Translations under genes and position numbers: made by a program
NCBI GenBank assembly: GCA_052035235.1
Contig: JBPOHT010000036.1
Span: 1 to 64,000, forward strand
Direction: 5' to 3'
DNA length: 64,000 bases
DNA from: Solimonas_A sp052035235
GTDB lineage: Bacteria; Pseudomonadota; Gammaproteobacteria; Nevskiales; Nevskiaceae
The notes under the pieces: generated by a model
What the model was told of the DNA's origin: nothing
The model's input: only the letters and a program-made list of their open reading frames with translations
The model's database searches: none
In this document: one piece after another, positions 1-7,766 of the stretch
How positions within the stretch are numbered: position 1 is the first letter of the stretch
Layout: every line of letters begins with the position of its first letter

Positions 1-18
1 GTGTTCTACTCCGGTTAG
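1..18 (+). CDS. Possible last codons of an upstream gene (partial)
   Basis: In frame 1 the window opens with five sense codons (V-F-Y-S-G) and a TAG at 16-18, and an intrinsic terminator follows about 20 bases later. This fits the C-terminal end of a plus-strand gene whose body lies left of the window. Five residues are too few to name the product, and the reading frame is assigned only from the stop-terminator spacing. Confidence 0.35.
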   Translation: MFYSG

Positions 19-35
19 GTGCGCAAAACAACACC

Positions 36-63
36 CAAAAACGCCCCCGACTGGGGGTTTTTT
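36..63 (+). terminator. Intrinsic terminator of the upstream gene
   Basis: CCCCC (44-48) pairs with GGGGG (53-57) around a GACT loop. Flanking A and T runs extend the stem, and six T residues (58-63) follow, with more T-rich sequence after them. This is the classical rho-independent layout for plus-strand transcription entering from the left. Confidence 0.75.
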
Positions 64-129
64 GTTTTGTTTTTTGGCGCGACGGACGGGATGAGAACCG
101 CAGGTTCGACCGGATTGCCAGGAGCAATC

Positions 130-400
130 TGGCGCGCAGCGCCAGCAGCCCCTCGGCCCCGCCGAGGGGTCAGGCCCATGGATGGGCCTGACAATCCCGG
201 TAGGGCCGCCCTTCTTACCTCTCCCGCCGGGAGAGGTCGGAGCGTAGCGACGGGTGAGGGGCGCACTATCGGCAAGCAGCGGCACTCGATCCCGCCCCCC
301 TCTCCTCGGCAACTGCTCCTGCGTTGCCCTACCTCGGGCATCCTTGCCCTCGCCAACCCCTCTCCCGCAAGGGGAGATGGGCTTCACCCCTTCACCACCC
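130..400. repeat. Gene-free intergenic stretch with several hairpins and repeat-like arms
   Basis: Between the left-edge terminator and the peroxidase gene there is no credible gene. The stretch holds stacked palindromes: TGGCGC/GCGCCA (130-144), CCTCGGC/GCCGAGG (151-167) and an 11-bp arm pair at 169-192 around a GG centre. From about 212 there is a CCTCTCCCG...GGGAGAGG unit and, at about 355-375, a second CCTCTCCCGCAAGGGGAG unit. Such CTCTCCC/GGGAGAG units are common dispersed intergenic repeats in GC-rich proteobacteria. No function can be read from the sequence. Confidence 0.55.
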
Positions 401-455
401 GCCTCCATACCGGAATTTCCATCGTATGCTTGGGGAATAAAACCCCGGAGCCCCC

Positions 456-1013
456 ATGATCCGCCCCCTCCTGCTCACCCTCGCCCTCCTCGCCGCCGCC
501 CCCATGGCGAGCGCCGCCTGCCCCGCCAACAGCCCCCTGAACGCCTCTGCCAAGCGCCTGCTCGGCCCGGTCGAGTCGCTCTGCGAGACCTACGGCGGCA
601 AGGTGGTACTGGTGGTGAACACCGCCAGCCAGTGCGGCTTCACCCCGCAGTACGAAGGGCTGGAGAAGCTCTGGAAGACCTATAAGGACAAGGGCCTGGT
701 GGTGCTGGGCTTCCCCTCCGACCAGTTCGCCGGGCAGGAGTTGGACAGCGACGAGGAGATCCAGAAGTTCTGCAAGCTCAATTTCGGCGTCAGCTTCCCC
801 ATGTTCACCAAGAGCGACGTGCGCGGCGACAAGGCCAACCCGCTGTTCGCGGCCCTGATCAAGCGTACCGATACGGCGCCCAAGTGGAACTTCTACAAGT
901 ACCTGATCGGCCGCGACGGCCAGCCGATCGAGGTCTGGTCCTCGCGGACCAAGCCGGAAGACCCCAAGCTGGTGCAGGCGATCGAGGCAGCGCTCGCAGC
1001 CAAGGCGCCCTGA
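456..1013 (+). CDS. Secreted glutathione peroxidase family protein
   Basis: A 185-residue thiol peroxidase of the glutathione peroxidase family, expected to reduce hydroperoxides using thioredoxin or glutathione. Residues 1-20 form a signal peptide ending ASA, so the enzyme is probably periplasmic. The peroxidatic residue is C60 in ASQCGFTPQY (cysteine, not selenocysteine). Gln94 and Trp144 complete the usual catalytic set. C106, 46 residues after C60, has the spacing of the resolving cysteine in two-cysteine GPx enzymes, so thioredoxin is the more likely reductant. GGAG at 447-450 sets the ATG start. It is followed by an RDD protein 74 bases downstream, with no obvious functional link. Confidence 0.93.
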   Translation: MIRPLLLTLALLAAAPMASAACPANSPLNASAKRLLGPVESLCETYGGKVVLVVNTASQCGFTPQYEGLEKLWKTYKDKGLVVLGFPSDQFAGQELDSDEEIQKFCKLNFGVSFPMFTKSDVRGDKANPLFAALIKRTDTAPKWNFYKYLIGRDGQPIEVWSSRTKPEDPKLVQAIEAALAAKAP

Positions 1014-1087
1014 GCGCCGTGGGGTGCGGGCCGGGCGCCCCGGCGGGTATGCTGCGCGCCCCTGAAGCACCCAGACCCTGATCGATC

Positions 1088-1615
1088 GTGACCGAGACCA
1101 CCCTCCCCGCGCCGCTGTGGCGGCGCCTGACCGCCGCCGTGTACGACGGCCTGCTGCTCGTCGGCCTGGCCTTCGCCACGGTGATCTTCTTCGGGATCGG
1201 CTGCTGGGCACTCGGCGTGGATGCCCATGAAAACGAAAAGGCCCTGAGGTTCTGCCTGTTCGCGGTGGGGCTGGGCTTCTTTGGCGGCTCCTGGACCAAC
1301 GGCGGCCAGACCCTGGGCATGCGCGTCTGGCAGCTGCGGGTCCGGCGGCTCGACGGCAGCGCGCTGCGCTGGCCTACCGCGGCAGTGCGCTACGCCGTGA
1401 TGAGCGTGGTGTGGGGCGCCCCGATGATCGCGGTGGCTCTGCTGTCATCTCCCACGCTGGCCGCCCGGCATCCGAACTACGAGCTGCCCAGCGTCGCCGT
1501 GCTGGCGATCCTGACGGGTGCCTTCGTGCTGAGCCTGCTGGACGCACGCAAGCGCGCGCCGCAGGACTGGCTCAGCGGCTGCGAAGTGGTGGTGGAGCCG
1601 AAGCAGAAAGCCTAG
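1088..1615 (+). CDS. RDD family membrane protein
   Basis: A 175-residue inner-membrane protein of the RDD family. The N-terminus has the RDD-type RRLTAAVYDGLLL segment, and the middle has the conserved GQTLGMRVWQLRVRRLDG stretch. Hydrophobic segments lie near residues 18-40, 52-66, 100-118 and 132-150. RDD proteins are mostly uncharacterised; some act in ion transport. The start is GTG at 1088; no in-frame ATG lies near the family N-terminus. The gene converges on lptG, and a long inverted repeat covers the stop codon. Confidence 0.85.
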   Translation: MTETTLPAPLWRRLTAAVYDGLLLVGLAFATVIFFGIGCWALGVDAHENEKALRFCLFAVGLGFFGGSWTNGGQTLGMRVWQLRVRRLDGSALRWPTAAVRYAVMSVVWGAPMIAVALLSSPTLAARHPNYELPSVAVLAILTGAFVLSLLDARKRAPQDWLSGCEVVVEPKQKA

Positions 1616-1667
1616 GGCCTGTTAACACTACCGTGATCGCAGCGACCACGGTAGCGTTAACAGGCCC
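1615..1667. terminator. Bidirectional hairpin between convergent genes
   Basis: Arms 1615-1635 and 1647-1667 are complementary over 21 bases with one mismatch, around an 11-base loop. The hairpin sits between the stop of the RDD gene and the stop of lptG, which is read from the other strand. No strong T-run follows on either side, so it may act as a bidirectional terminator or as an mRNA 3-prime stabiliser. Confidence 0.65.
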
Positions 1668-1677
1668 CAGGCCGGCG

Positions 1678-2751
1678 CTAGCGCGCCCGCACCAGCCGCC
1701 AGGCCGCCACGCCGCCGAGCAGGAAGGTCGGCAGGCCCGCGGACAATATCGGCGGCCAGCCGCCGATCTGTCCGGTGTTGGCGGTCACTTCATTGGTCAT
1801 GTAGAAAGCCACGCCCACCAGGACGCCAAACAGCAGGCGCTGCCCGGTGCCGGTATCGCGCAGGGACCCCATCACGAAAGGCACGGCGAACAACATCATT
1901 GCCATGACCGTGAACGGGGCCATCAGCTTGCGGTACAGCTCCAGGCGGTACTGGCGGTCATCCAGGCCATTGGCCTGCAGGTAGCTGGTCAGGCTCATCA
2001 GGCCGCGGATGCTGATGGCATTGGACTTGAGCATCACCAGCCGCAGGACCTCCGGCGAGATGTTGCCCTCCCAGACCATCTCGGGCAGTTCCGCCACCTT
2101 GGCGCCGTCCTCGCCGAAATCCGTGCGCCGCACCTTGCGCGCCTGCCAGCGCCCGTCCACGTAGCTGGCCTCCTCGGCATGCACGACCGCCGCCAGGCCC
2201 AAATCCGGGCGCAAGCTGTAGGCGACGATGTCCGCCACCTCGGTCTCGGTCTTCACCTGGCCCACATGCAGGATGACATTGCCCTCGCGCAGCCACACCG
2301 GCTGGTCGATGGATCCCGGCACGCGGCCGCGGCGGTACTGCTCGCGCAGCTCGGTGGCGTTCTGCTTGCCCATCGGCGCCAGCCAGTCGCCCAGCACCAG
2401 GTTGATGGCGCCGATCACCAGGCCCGCCATCAGCGTGGCACGGCCGATACGGGTCAGGGAGATGCCGGCCGCGCGCATCGCAGTGATCTCGTTCTGCGCC
2501 GCCAGCGTACCCAGGCCCATCAGGGTGCCCAGCAGGGCGATGATCGGCAGCAGCACTTGCAGGCTGGTGGGAATCTGCCACAGCACGTAGCCCGCCAGCT
2601 GCCAGACACCATAGTTGCCCTTGCCGATGTCGCCGGACTCGGACACGAAGGTGATGAAGGTATAGATCGCCGACAGCGCCAGCGCGGCGATGGCGGTGAG
2701 GCCGAAGATATGCCCCATGATGTAGCGGTCGAGGCGACTGATGAACGTCAT
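1678..2751 (-). CDS. lptG: LPS export permease LptG
   Basis: A 357-residue inner-membrane subunit of the LptB2FG ABC transporter, which extracts lipopolysaccharide from the inner membrane and passes it to LptC/LptA. It has the YjgP/YjgQ architecture: a hydrophobic N-terminal block to about residue 110, including the AAQNEITAMRAAGISL coupling segment near 84-99, then a periplasmic beta-jellyroll region, then three C-terminal helices from about 270. Its ATG overlaps the lptF stop by four bases (ATGA), so the two subunits are translationally coupled. Length and order match other gammaproteobacteria. Confidence 0.95.
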   Translation of the reverse strand: MTFISRLDRYIMGHIFGLTAIAALALSAIYTFITFVSESGDIGKGNYGVWQLAGYVLWQIPTSLQVLLPIIALLGTLMGLGTLAAQNEITAMRAAGISLTRIGRATLMAGLVIGAINLVLGDWLAPMGKQNATELREQYRRGRVPGSIDQPVWLREGNVILHVGQVKTETEVADIVAYSLRPDLGLAAVVHAEEASYVDGRWQARKVRRTDFGEDGAKVAELPEMVWEGNISPEVLRLVMLKSNAISIRGLMSLTSYLQANGLDDRQYRLELYRKLMAPFTVMAMMLFAVPFVMGSLRDTGTGQRLLFGVLVGVAFYMTNEVTANTGQIGGWPPILSAGLPTFLLGGVAAWRLVRAR

Positions 2752-3821
2752 TTGCGCATCCAGCCTTCACGCCTGGCGATCAGCGTCAGTGCCAGCACCG
2801 CCGCCATGGCGTGGATCCACCACAGGCCCAGAACCTCCGGCATCTTGCCCTTGGCCAGGTAGGTCTGGCCGAAGGTCAACAGGTTGGAGTACAGCAGGTA
2901 CACCACGATACCGATCACGACCTTGCCGTAGCGCCCCTGCCGCGGAGCGATATGCGACAGCGGCACCGCGATCAGGATCATCAGGAACACGCTGATCGGC
3001 GAAGCCAGGCGCCAGTGCCATTCGGCACGGTCGGCGGGGTCGCTGGAACCCAGCAGTTCCAGGGTCGGCCGGACCTTGCGGGCCTCCGACTTGTAGACGA
3101 ACTCAGGCAACTGGATGCGCGAGGTGAGAGTCCGGTAGTGGGTGATGTCGTACTCGCCCTTGCCCGGCTCGCCCTGGAAGCGCCAGCCGTCCTCCAGCAC
3201 CAGGTGCCGACTGCCGTCGGCGTCCTGGACGTAGCGGCCGGAACGCGCCGTCAACGCACTGCTGCCGCCCTCGTCCTGCAACTCGCCGAAGACCATGCCC
3301 AGCTGGTTGCCGTTGTCGTCGACGCGGTCGGTATAGAACACGGCGCGGCCATTGCCCACTTCCTTGAAGCGCCCTGCCTCGAAGGGGTTGAACTGCACCA
3401 GCCAACGGCCGTCCTTGAGCAGGAAGTCCGCCTGGCGACCGGCCCAGGGACCGATCTGGAAGCTGAAGGCACCGGCCAGCAGCGACATGACCACCGCCAG
3501 CATCAGGAAAGGCCGGTACAGACGGCCGCCGCCCACGCCGCAGCCGTTCATGGCCGCGATTTCCTGGTCCTTGTAGAGGCGCCCCAGCGTCAGCATCACC
3601 GCCATCAGGGCGGAGAACGGGATCAGGATCATCAGGTACTGCAGGCTGGTCAGGGCGACCACGCTCAGCAGCAGGTCCTTGGGCAGCGTCCCGCCCGCCG
3701 CCTGCGCCAGGTAGCGGGCAAACTGCGCGGAGATCATGATTGCCAGTAGCACCAGCGCTACCGCGACGAGGGCGCCGGCGGCTTCGCGCAGCAGATAGCG
3801 TCCGAGAATGCCGAGTCGCAT
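2748..3821 (-). CDS. lptF: LPS export permease LptF
   Basis: A 357-residue partner permease of LptG. The N-terminal helices, the coupling segment LYKDQEIAAMNGCGVGGGRLYRP (about residues 82-104), a periplasmic jellyroll and C-terminal helices (IAVPLSHIAPRQGRYGKVVIG) are all present. It is the first gene of a two-gene operon and is divergent from pepA, an arrangement widespread in gammaproteobacteria. The ATG at 3821 lies about 28 bases downstream of a candidate promoter. LptB is not encoded in this window. Confidence 0.95.
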   Translation of the reverse strand: MRLGILGRYLLREAAGALVAVALVLLAIMISAQFARYLAQAAGGTLPKDLLLSVVALTSLQYLMILIPFSALMAVMLTLGRLYKDQEIAAMNGCGVGGGRLYRPFLMLAVVMSLLAGAFSFQIGPWAGRQADFLLKDGRWLVQFNPFEAGRFKEVGNGRAVFYTDRVDDNGNQLGMVFGELQDEGGSSALTARSGRYVQDADGSRHLVLEDGWRFQGEPGKGEYDITHYRTLTSRIQLPEFVYKSEARKVRPTLELLGSSDPADRAEWHWRLASPISVFLMILIAVPLSHIAPRQGRYGKVVIGIVVYLLYSNLLTFGQTYLAKGKMPEVLGLWWIHAMAAVLALTLIARREGWMRK

Positions 3822-3848
3822 GGGGTCCGGCGATGGGGGCGGATCGCA

Positions 3849-3876
3849 ATTATGCCGATCCCGGAGCCCGTGTCAC
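3849..3876 (-). promoter_or_regulatory. Candidate promoter of lptF-lptG
   Basis: Read on the minus strand: -35 GTGACA (3871-3876), a 16-base spacer and -10 CATAAT (3849-3854), placing the start of transcription near 3842, about 20 bases before the lptF ATG. The rest of the 324-base lptF-pepA intergenic region holds the pepA promoter and no additional gene. Confidence 0.5.
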
Positions 3877-3988
3877 CTCTTCCGGTGGATAACTGTACGC
3901 CTGCAGGCAAAAACAGTGCATTTCACGCCAGAAGTCCGCCCGGACCAGAAAAGCCTACCAAATAACTACTGTATTTCACGAAAATAGC

Positions 3989-4017
3989 TTGGTTGGCAAA
4001 AAAATTGCCGATACAAT
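3989..4017 (+). promoter_or_regulatory. Candidate promoter of pepA
   Basis: -35 TTGGTT (3989-3994), a 17-base spacer and -10 TACAAT (4012-4017) predict a start near 4024 and a leader of about 120 bases before the pepA ATG. The promoter rules out the longer in-frame start at 3993 for the peptidase. Confidence 0.6.
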
Positions 4018-4145
4018 GCCGCCCGCCCCTCCCCCTGCCGCGCGCTCGCGTGCCAGGCGGCAGCGGTAGGCTTTTCCCCTCAGCGAGCACCCACAACAGA
4101 ATTCCGGCCCGGGCCCTACCCGGACGGCAGGCGTCAGGTGAGTTC

Positions 4146-5663
4146 ATGGAATATTTCGTAAAGAGCGGCAATCCCGAGAAGCAGCGCGTTGCTTGCGTCA
4201 TTGTTGGCATTTTTGACCGCCGCGCGCCCTCCGAAGCCGCCGAAACCATCGACCGCGCCGGCGACGGCATCATCGGCAGCGTCATGCGCCGCGGCGACAT
4301 GGACGGCAAGCTGGGCCAGACCCTGCTGCTGCACAACGTGCCCGGCACCTTTGCCGACCGCGTGATGCTGGTGGGCCTGGGCAAGGAACGCAGCTTCGAC
4401 GAAGCCGCCTTCCGCAAGGCCATGATCGCCAGCGCCAAGGCGCTGCGTGCCACCGGCTCGATCGACGCGGTGAACTTCATCACCCACCTGCCCATCAAGG
4501 GTCGCGACTACCAGTGGAACGTGCAGCAGGCCGCCCTGGTGACCGAGGACACCTACTACCGCTTCGACGAGTGCCGCGGCGAGAAGGCCCGCGAGGACCT
4601 GCCCGCCTCCAAGCTGGAGCGCTACACCTTCGACGTGCCGCGCCGCTCCGACCTGCCGGCCGGCGAGAAGGGCCTGGCCGAGGCCCTGGCCATCGCCAAG
4701 GGCGTGAACCTGGCCAAGAACCTGGCGAACCTGCCGGGCAATCTCTGCACCCCCACCTACCTGGCCGAGCAGGCCGTGAAGATGGGCAAGGCCGGCTCCG
4801 GCATCAAGACCAAGGTGCTGGACACGGCGGAGATGGAGAAGCTCGGCATGGGCTCGTTCCTGTCCGTGGCGCGTGGCTCCAGCCAGCCGCCGAAGCTGAT
4901 CGTCATGGAATACCTGCATGGCCCCAAGGACGAGAAGCCCATCGCCCTGGTCGGCAAGGGCCTGACCTTCGACGCCGGCGGCATCTCGATCAAGCCCGCC
5001 GCGCAGATGGACGAAATGAAGTTCGACATGTGCGGTGGCGCCTCGGTGTTCGGCGCACTGACCGCCATTGCCGAACTCAAGCTGCCGCTGAACGTGGTGG
5101 GCATCGTTCCCGCCACCGAGAACCTGATCAACGGCGACGCGGTCAAGCCGGGCGACATCGTCACCAGCATGGCCGGCATCACTATCGAAGTGCTCAATAC
5201 CGACGCCGAGGGCCGCCTGATCCTCTGCGACGCACTGACCTACGCCGAGAAGTTCTACGAACCGAGCCTCTGCGTGGACATGGCCACGCTGACCGGCGCC
5301 TGCGTGGTGGCCCTTGGCTCGCACGCCTCCGGCCTGTTCGCCAACAACTCCGCCCTGGCTCGCGCCCTGCTGGCGGCCGGCGAGCAGATCGGCGACCGCG
5401 CCTGGGAACTGCCGATGTGGCCGGAGTATGACGAGAACCTGCGCAGCGACTTTGCCGACGTGGCCAACATCGCCACCCGCGGGGGCCGCGAGGCCGGCGC
5501 CATCATCGGCGCCACCTTCCTGCACCGCTTCACCCGCAAGATGAAGTGGGCTCACCTGGACATCGCCGGCACCGCCTGGGTCGGCAAGAAGGCCAGCGGC
5601 CGCCCGGTGCCGCAGCTCAGCCAGTGGCTCATCAACGTCGCCGCCAAGAAGACCGAGGAATGA
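4146..5663 (+). CDS. pepA: Leucyl (cytosol) aminopeptidase, M17 family
   Basis: A 505-residue M17 aminopeptidase that releases N-terminal residues from peptides; PepA homologues can also bind DNA. The metal-binding catalytic core is visible: VGKGLTFDAGGISIKPA with the metal-ligand lysine and aspartate, then the family signature NTDAEGRLILCDAL. The N-terminal regulatory domain starts MEYFVKSGNPEK. The start at 4146 is chosen because AGGTGA (4136-4141) precedes it and because the upstream extension overlaps the promoter. It is followed by holC, as in many gammaproteobacteria. Confidence 0.95.
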   Translation: MEYFVKSGNPEKQRVACVIVGIFDRRAPSEAAETIDRAGDGIIGSVMRRGDMDGKLGQTLLLHNVPGTFADRVMLVGLGKERSFDEAAFRKAMIASAKALRATGSIDAVNFITHLPIKGRDYQWNVQQAALVTEDTYYRFDECRGEKAREDLPASKLERYTFDVPRRSDLPAGEKGLAEALAIAKGVNLAKNLANLPGNLCTPTYLAEQAVKMGKAGSGIKTKVLDTAEMEKLGMGSFLSVARGSSQPPKLIVMEYLHGPKDEKPIALVGKGLTFDAGGISIKPAAQMDEMKFDMCGGASVFGALTAIAELKLPLNVVGIVPATENLINGDAVKPGDIVTSMAGITIEVLNTDAEGRLILCDALTYAEKFYEPSLCVDMATLTGACVVALGSHASGLFANNSALARALLAAGEQIGDRAWELPMWPEYDENLRSDFADVANIATRGGREAGAIIGATFLHRFTRKMKWAHLDIAGTAWVGKKASGRPVPQLSQWLINVAAKKTEE

Positions 5664-5716
5664 GACAGGGCGGTGGTCGGTAGGGGCACCCGCCCCGGCT
5701 GCCACCGCGCGCCGCC

Positions 5717-6151
5717 ATGACCCGCATCGACTTCTACATCCTGCCGGAGGGCAGCACCGAGAACAGCGTGCTGACCGCCTGCAAGCTCTGCGAGAAGGCG
5801 ACCGGGGCCGGCATGAAGGTGTACGTCAACGCACCGGGCGCCAGCCTGGCGGACGAACTCGACGGCGCCCTCTGGAGCTTCCAGCAGGGCGCCGGCTTCA
5901 TCTCCCATGAGATCTACCTCGGCCGGCCGCCGGAAGAGCCGCTGCCGGCCGTGCTGATCGGCGACGGCGAGCCGCCGGAAACGCACCACGGCGCCCTGAT
6001 CAACCTGAGCCTGGAAGTGCCAGGCTACTTCAGCCGCTTCGATCGCGTGCTGGAACTGGTTTCCGGCAACCCCGAGGCGCGGGCCAAGTCGCGTGAGCGC
6101 TACAAGTTCTACCGCGACCGCGGCTACGAGCTGAAGACCCACAACCTCTGA
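5717..6151 (+). CDS. holC: DNA polymerase III chi subunit
   Basis: A 144-residue HolC-type protein. In the clamp-loader complex chi links the holoenzyme to single-strand binding protein through psi. The opening RIDFYILPEGSTENSVLTACKLCEKA and the WSFQQGAGFISHEIYLG segment match the family, and the length is normal. It sits between pepA and valS as in Escherichia and Pseudomonas, interrupted only by the inserted glycosyltransferase gene that starts eight bases after its stop. Confidence 0.92.
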   Translation: MTRIDFYILPEGSTENSVLTACKLCEKATGAGMKVYVNAPGASLADELDGALWSFQQGAGFISHEIYLGRPPEEPLPAVLIGDGEPPETHHGALINLSLEVPGYFSRFDRVLELVSGNPEARAKSRERYKFYRDRGYELKTHNL

Positions 6152-6159
6152 GGGCCTGC

Positions 6160-7629
6160 ATGAACCTCCTGGCACGCCCCTGGCCGCTGTTCCTGCTGGC
6201 GGTCGCCGTGTCGCTGTACCGCTACTGGGCCTGGACGCAGGCCGACGGTATCAGCCTGTCCAGTGAGGAAGCCCTGTACTGGACCTGGGCACAGTCACCG
6301 GACTGGGGTTATTACTCCAAGCCACCGATGATCGCCTGGCTGATCCACCTGGCCGGGGAGCTTTGGGCCAGCGACGCGGAGCGCGTGATCAAGATCATCC
6401 CGCTGCTGCTGTACCCACTGACCACTCTGCTGGTCTATGCACTGGGCCGCCGGCTCTACGAACCCACCACCGGGCGCGATGCCGCACTGCTGTTCCTGTT
6501 GATGCCATCGCTGTTCTGGTCGGCCATCGTGGTCACCCCCGACGCGCCGCTGCTGCTGGCCTGGGCGGCCGCGCTGTGGTTCCTGTGGGCCGCCGTGCAG
6601 GGCAACCGCTGGCGTGACTGGCTGCTGCTGGGCCTGTGCTGTGGCCTGGGCCTGTTGTCGCGCTACAACATGGCCTTCTTCGTCTTCGGCGTGCTGGCCT
6701 TCGCCCTGGGCCACCCCGCCGAGCATCGGTTGCTGCTCAACCCTCGCCTGTACGTCGCCGCCGGCATCGCCGCCCTGGTGCTGCTGCCCAACGTGTTGTG
6801 GAACCTGGACCACGACCTGGTGACCTACCGGATTCACGCGGAAATCTCGCAGCTGGGCGAATCCCTGCTCCACCCGCGCGCCCTGTTCGAATTCTTCGTC
6901 GCCCAGTTCGGCATCTTCGGTCCGCTCAGCCTGGTGTTGCTGGTGCTGGGCCTGGCCCGTCTGCCGATGTGGCGCCGCGCCACGCGCGAGTTGCGCTTCC
7001 TGCTGGCCTTCTGCGCCGCGCCGCTGCTGCTGATCTGCGGCATCGCCCTGCTGACCTATGCCTCCGCCACCTGGGCCATGCCGCTGTACCTGGCCGCCGC
7101 CGTGCTGGTGGCGGCGCTCTACCGCGAGCGGCGGCAGTGGATCCTGCGAGCGTTGGCGCTGAATGCCGTACTGGGCGTGGCCCTCTACCACTACCCGGCC
7201 GTCCTCAAGGCCACCGGCAAACCCCTGGAAACCCGTTACGACGCCTTCGAGCAGCTTCGCGGCTGGGACCAGATCGGCTATCAGGCGCAGCGCGAGATCC
7301 AGGAATACGGCGACCTGCGCCTGCTGACGGACAACGGCCCGCTGACGGCCTCCCTGCTCTACTACGCCCGCCCCTTGCAGGACCCTCGGGTCTGGGTGCT
7401 CCCCGGCCAACCGCCGCAAGATCACTACCAACTCACCATGCCCCTGCAGGCGGGCGACAACGGCCCCTTCCTCTGGGTGACCGCCGGGCCGGCCGCCACC
7501 GAGGTCCTGCTGCGCTTCAGCCGCTTCGAGCGCCTGCCGGACCTGGAGACCGAGGCCTACCCCGGACTACGCCGCCGCTACGAGGCCTGGCGCGTGGAAG
7601 GGTTCAAGGGCTACGAATCGCGCCCCTGA
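6160..7629 (+). CDS. GT-C glycosyltransferase (GT39/ArnT-like)
   Basis: A 489-residue multi-pass membrane glycosyltransferase of the dolichyl-P-mannose:protein mannosyltransferase / ArnT superfamily. The first periplasmic loop carries the acidic motif SSEEALYWTWAQ and then WGYYSKPPMIAWLI (about residues 33-60), the region holding catalytic acidic residues in this fold. About ten further helices follow, ending in a short soluble tail. Such enzymes use polyprenyl-phosphate sugars to modify lipid A, proteins or glycans; the acceptor cannot be told here. It begins eight bases after holC with GAGGG upstream, so it is in the pepA-holC operon. Confidence 0.8.
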   Translation: MNLLARPWPLFLLAVAVSLYRYWAWTQADGISLSSEEALYWTWAQSPDWGYYSKPPMIAWLIHLAGELWASDAERVIKIIPLLLYPLTTLLVYALGRRLYEPTTGRDAALLFLLMPSLFWSAIVVTPDAPLLLAWAAALWFLWAAVQGNRWRDWLLLGLCCGLGLLSRYNMAFFVFGVLAFALGHPAEHRLLLNPRLYVAAGIAALVLLPNVLWNLDHDLVTYRIHAEISQLGESLLHPRALFEFFVAQFGIFGPLSLVLLVLGLARLPMWRRATRELRFLLAFCAAPLLLICGIALLTYASATWAMPLYLAAAVLVAALYRERRQWILRALALNAVLGVALYHYPAVLKATGKPLETRYDAFEQLRGWDQIGYQAQREIQEYGDLRLLTDNGPLTASLLYYARPLQDPRVWVLPGQPPQDHYQLTMPLQAGDNGPFLWVTAGPAATEVLLRFSRFERLPDLETEAYPGLRRRYEAWRVEGFKGYESRP

Positions 7630-7766
7630 GGCGCCCATGCGATCCGTTTCGCCCTGGGCCTGTCGGGGATGAAAGTGGGCGCGGCCACTGCGGTCTGCTT
7701 CGTTTTTTTGTAATCTGTGCGGCCGTTTTGCGCGCCGCGCAAACCCCCGACAAGACGCTGAATCCC

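Noticed and set aside
3993..4145. Upstream start for pepA
   Set aside because: The extension overlaps the -35/-10 elements and lacks family residues; AGGTGA precedes the ATG at 4146.
6636..7766. Upstream extension of valS through the glycosyltransferase
   Set aside because: The ValS N-terminus MDKTYDPRAIESRW fixes the start; the upstream part is an out-of-frame reading of the glycosyltransferase.
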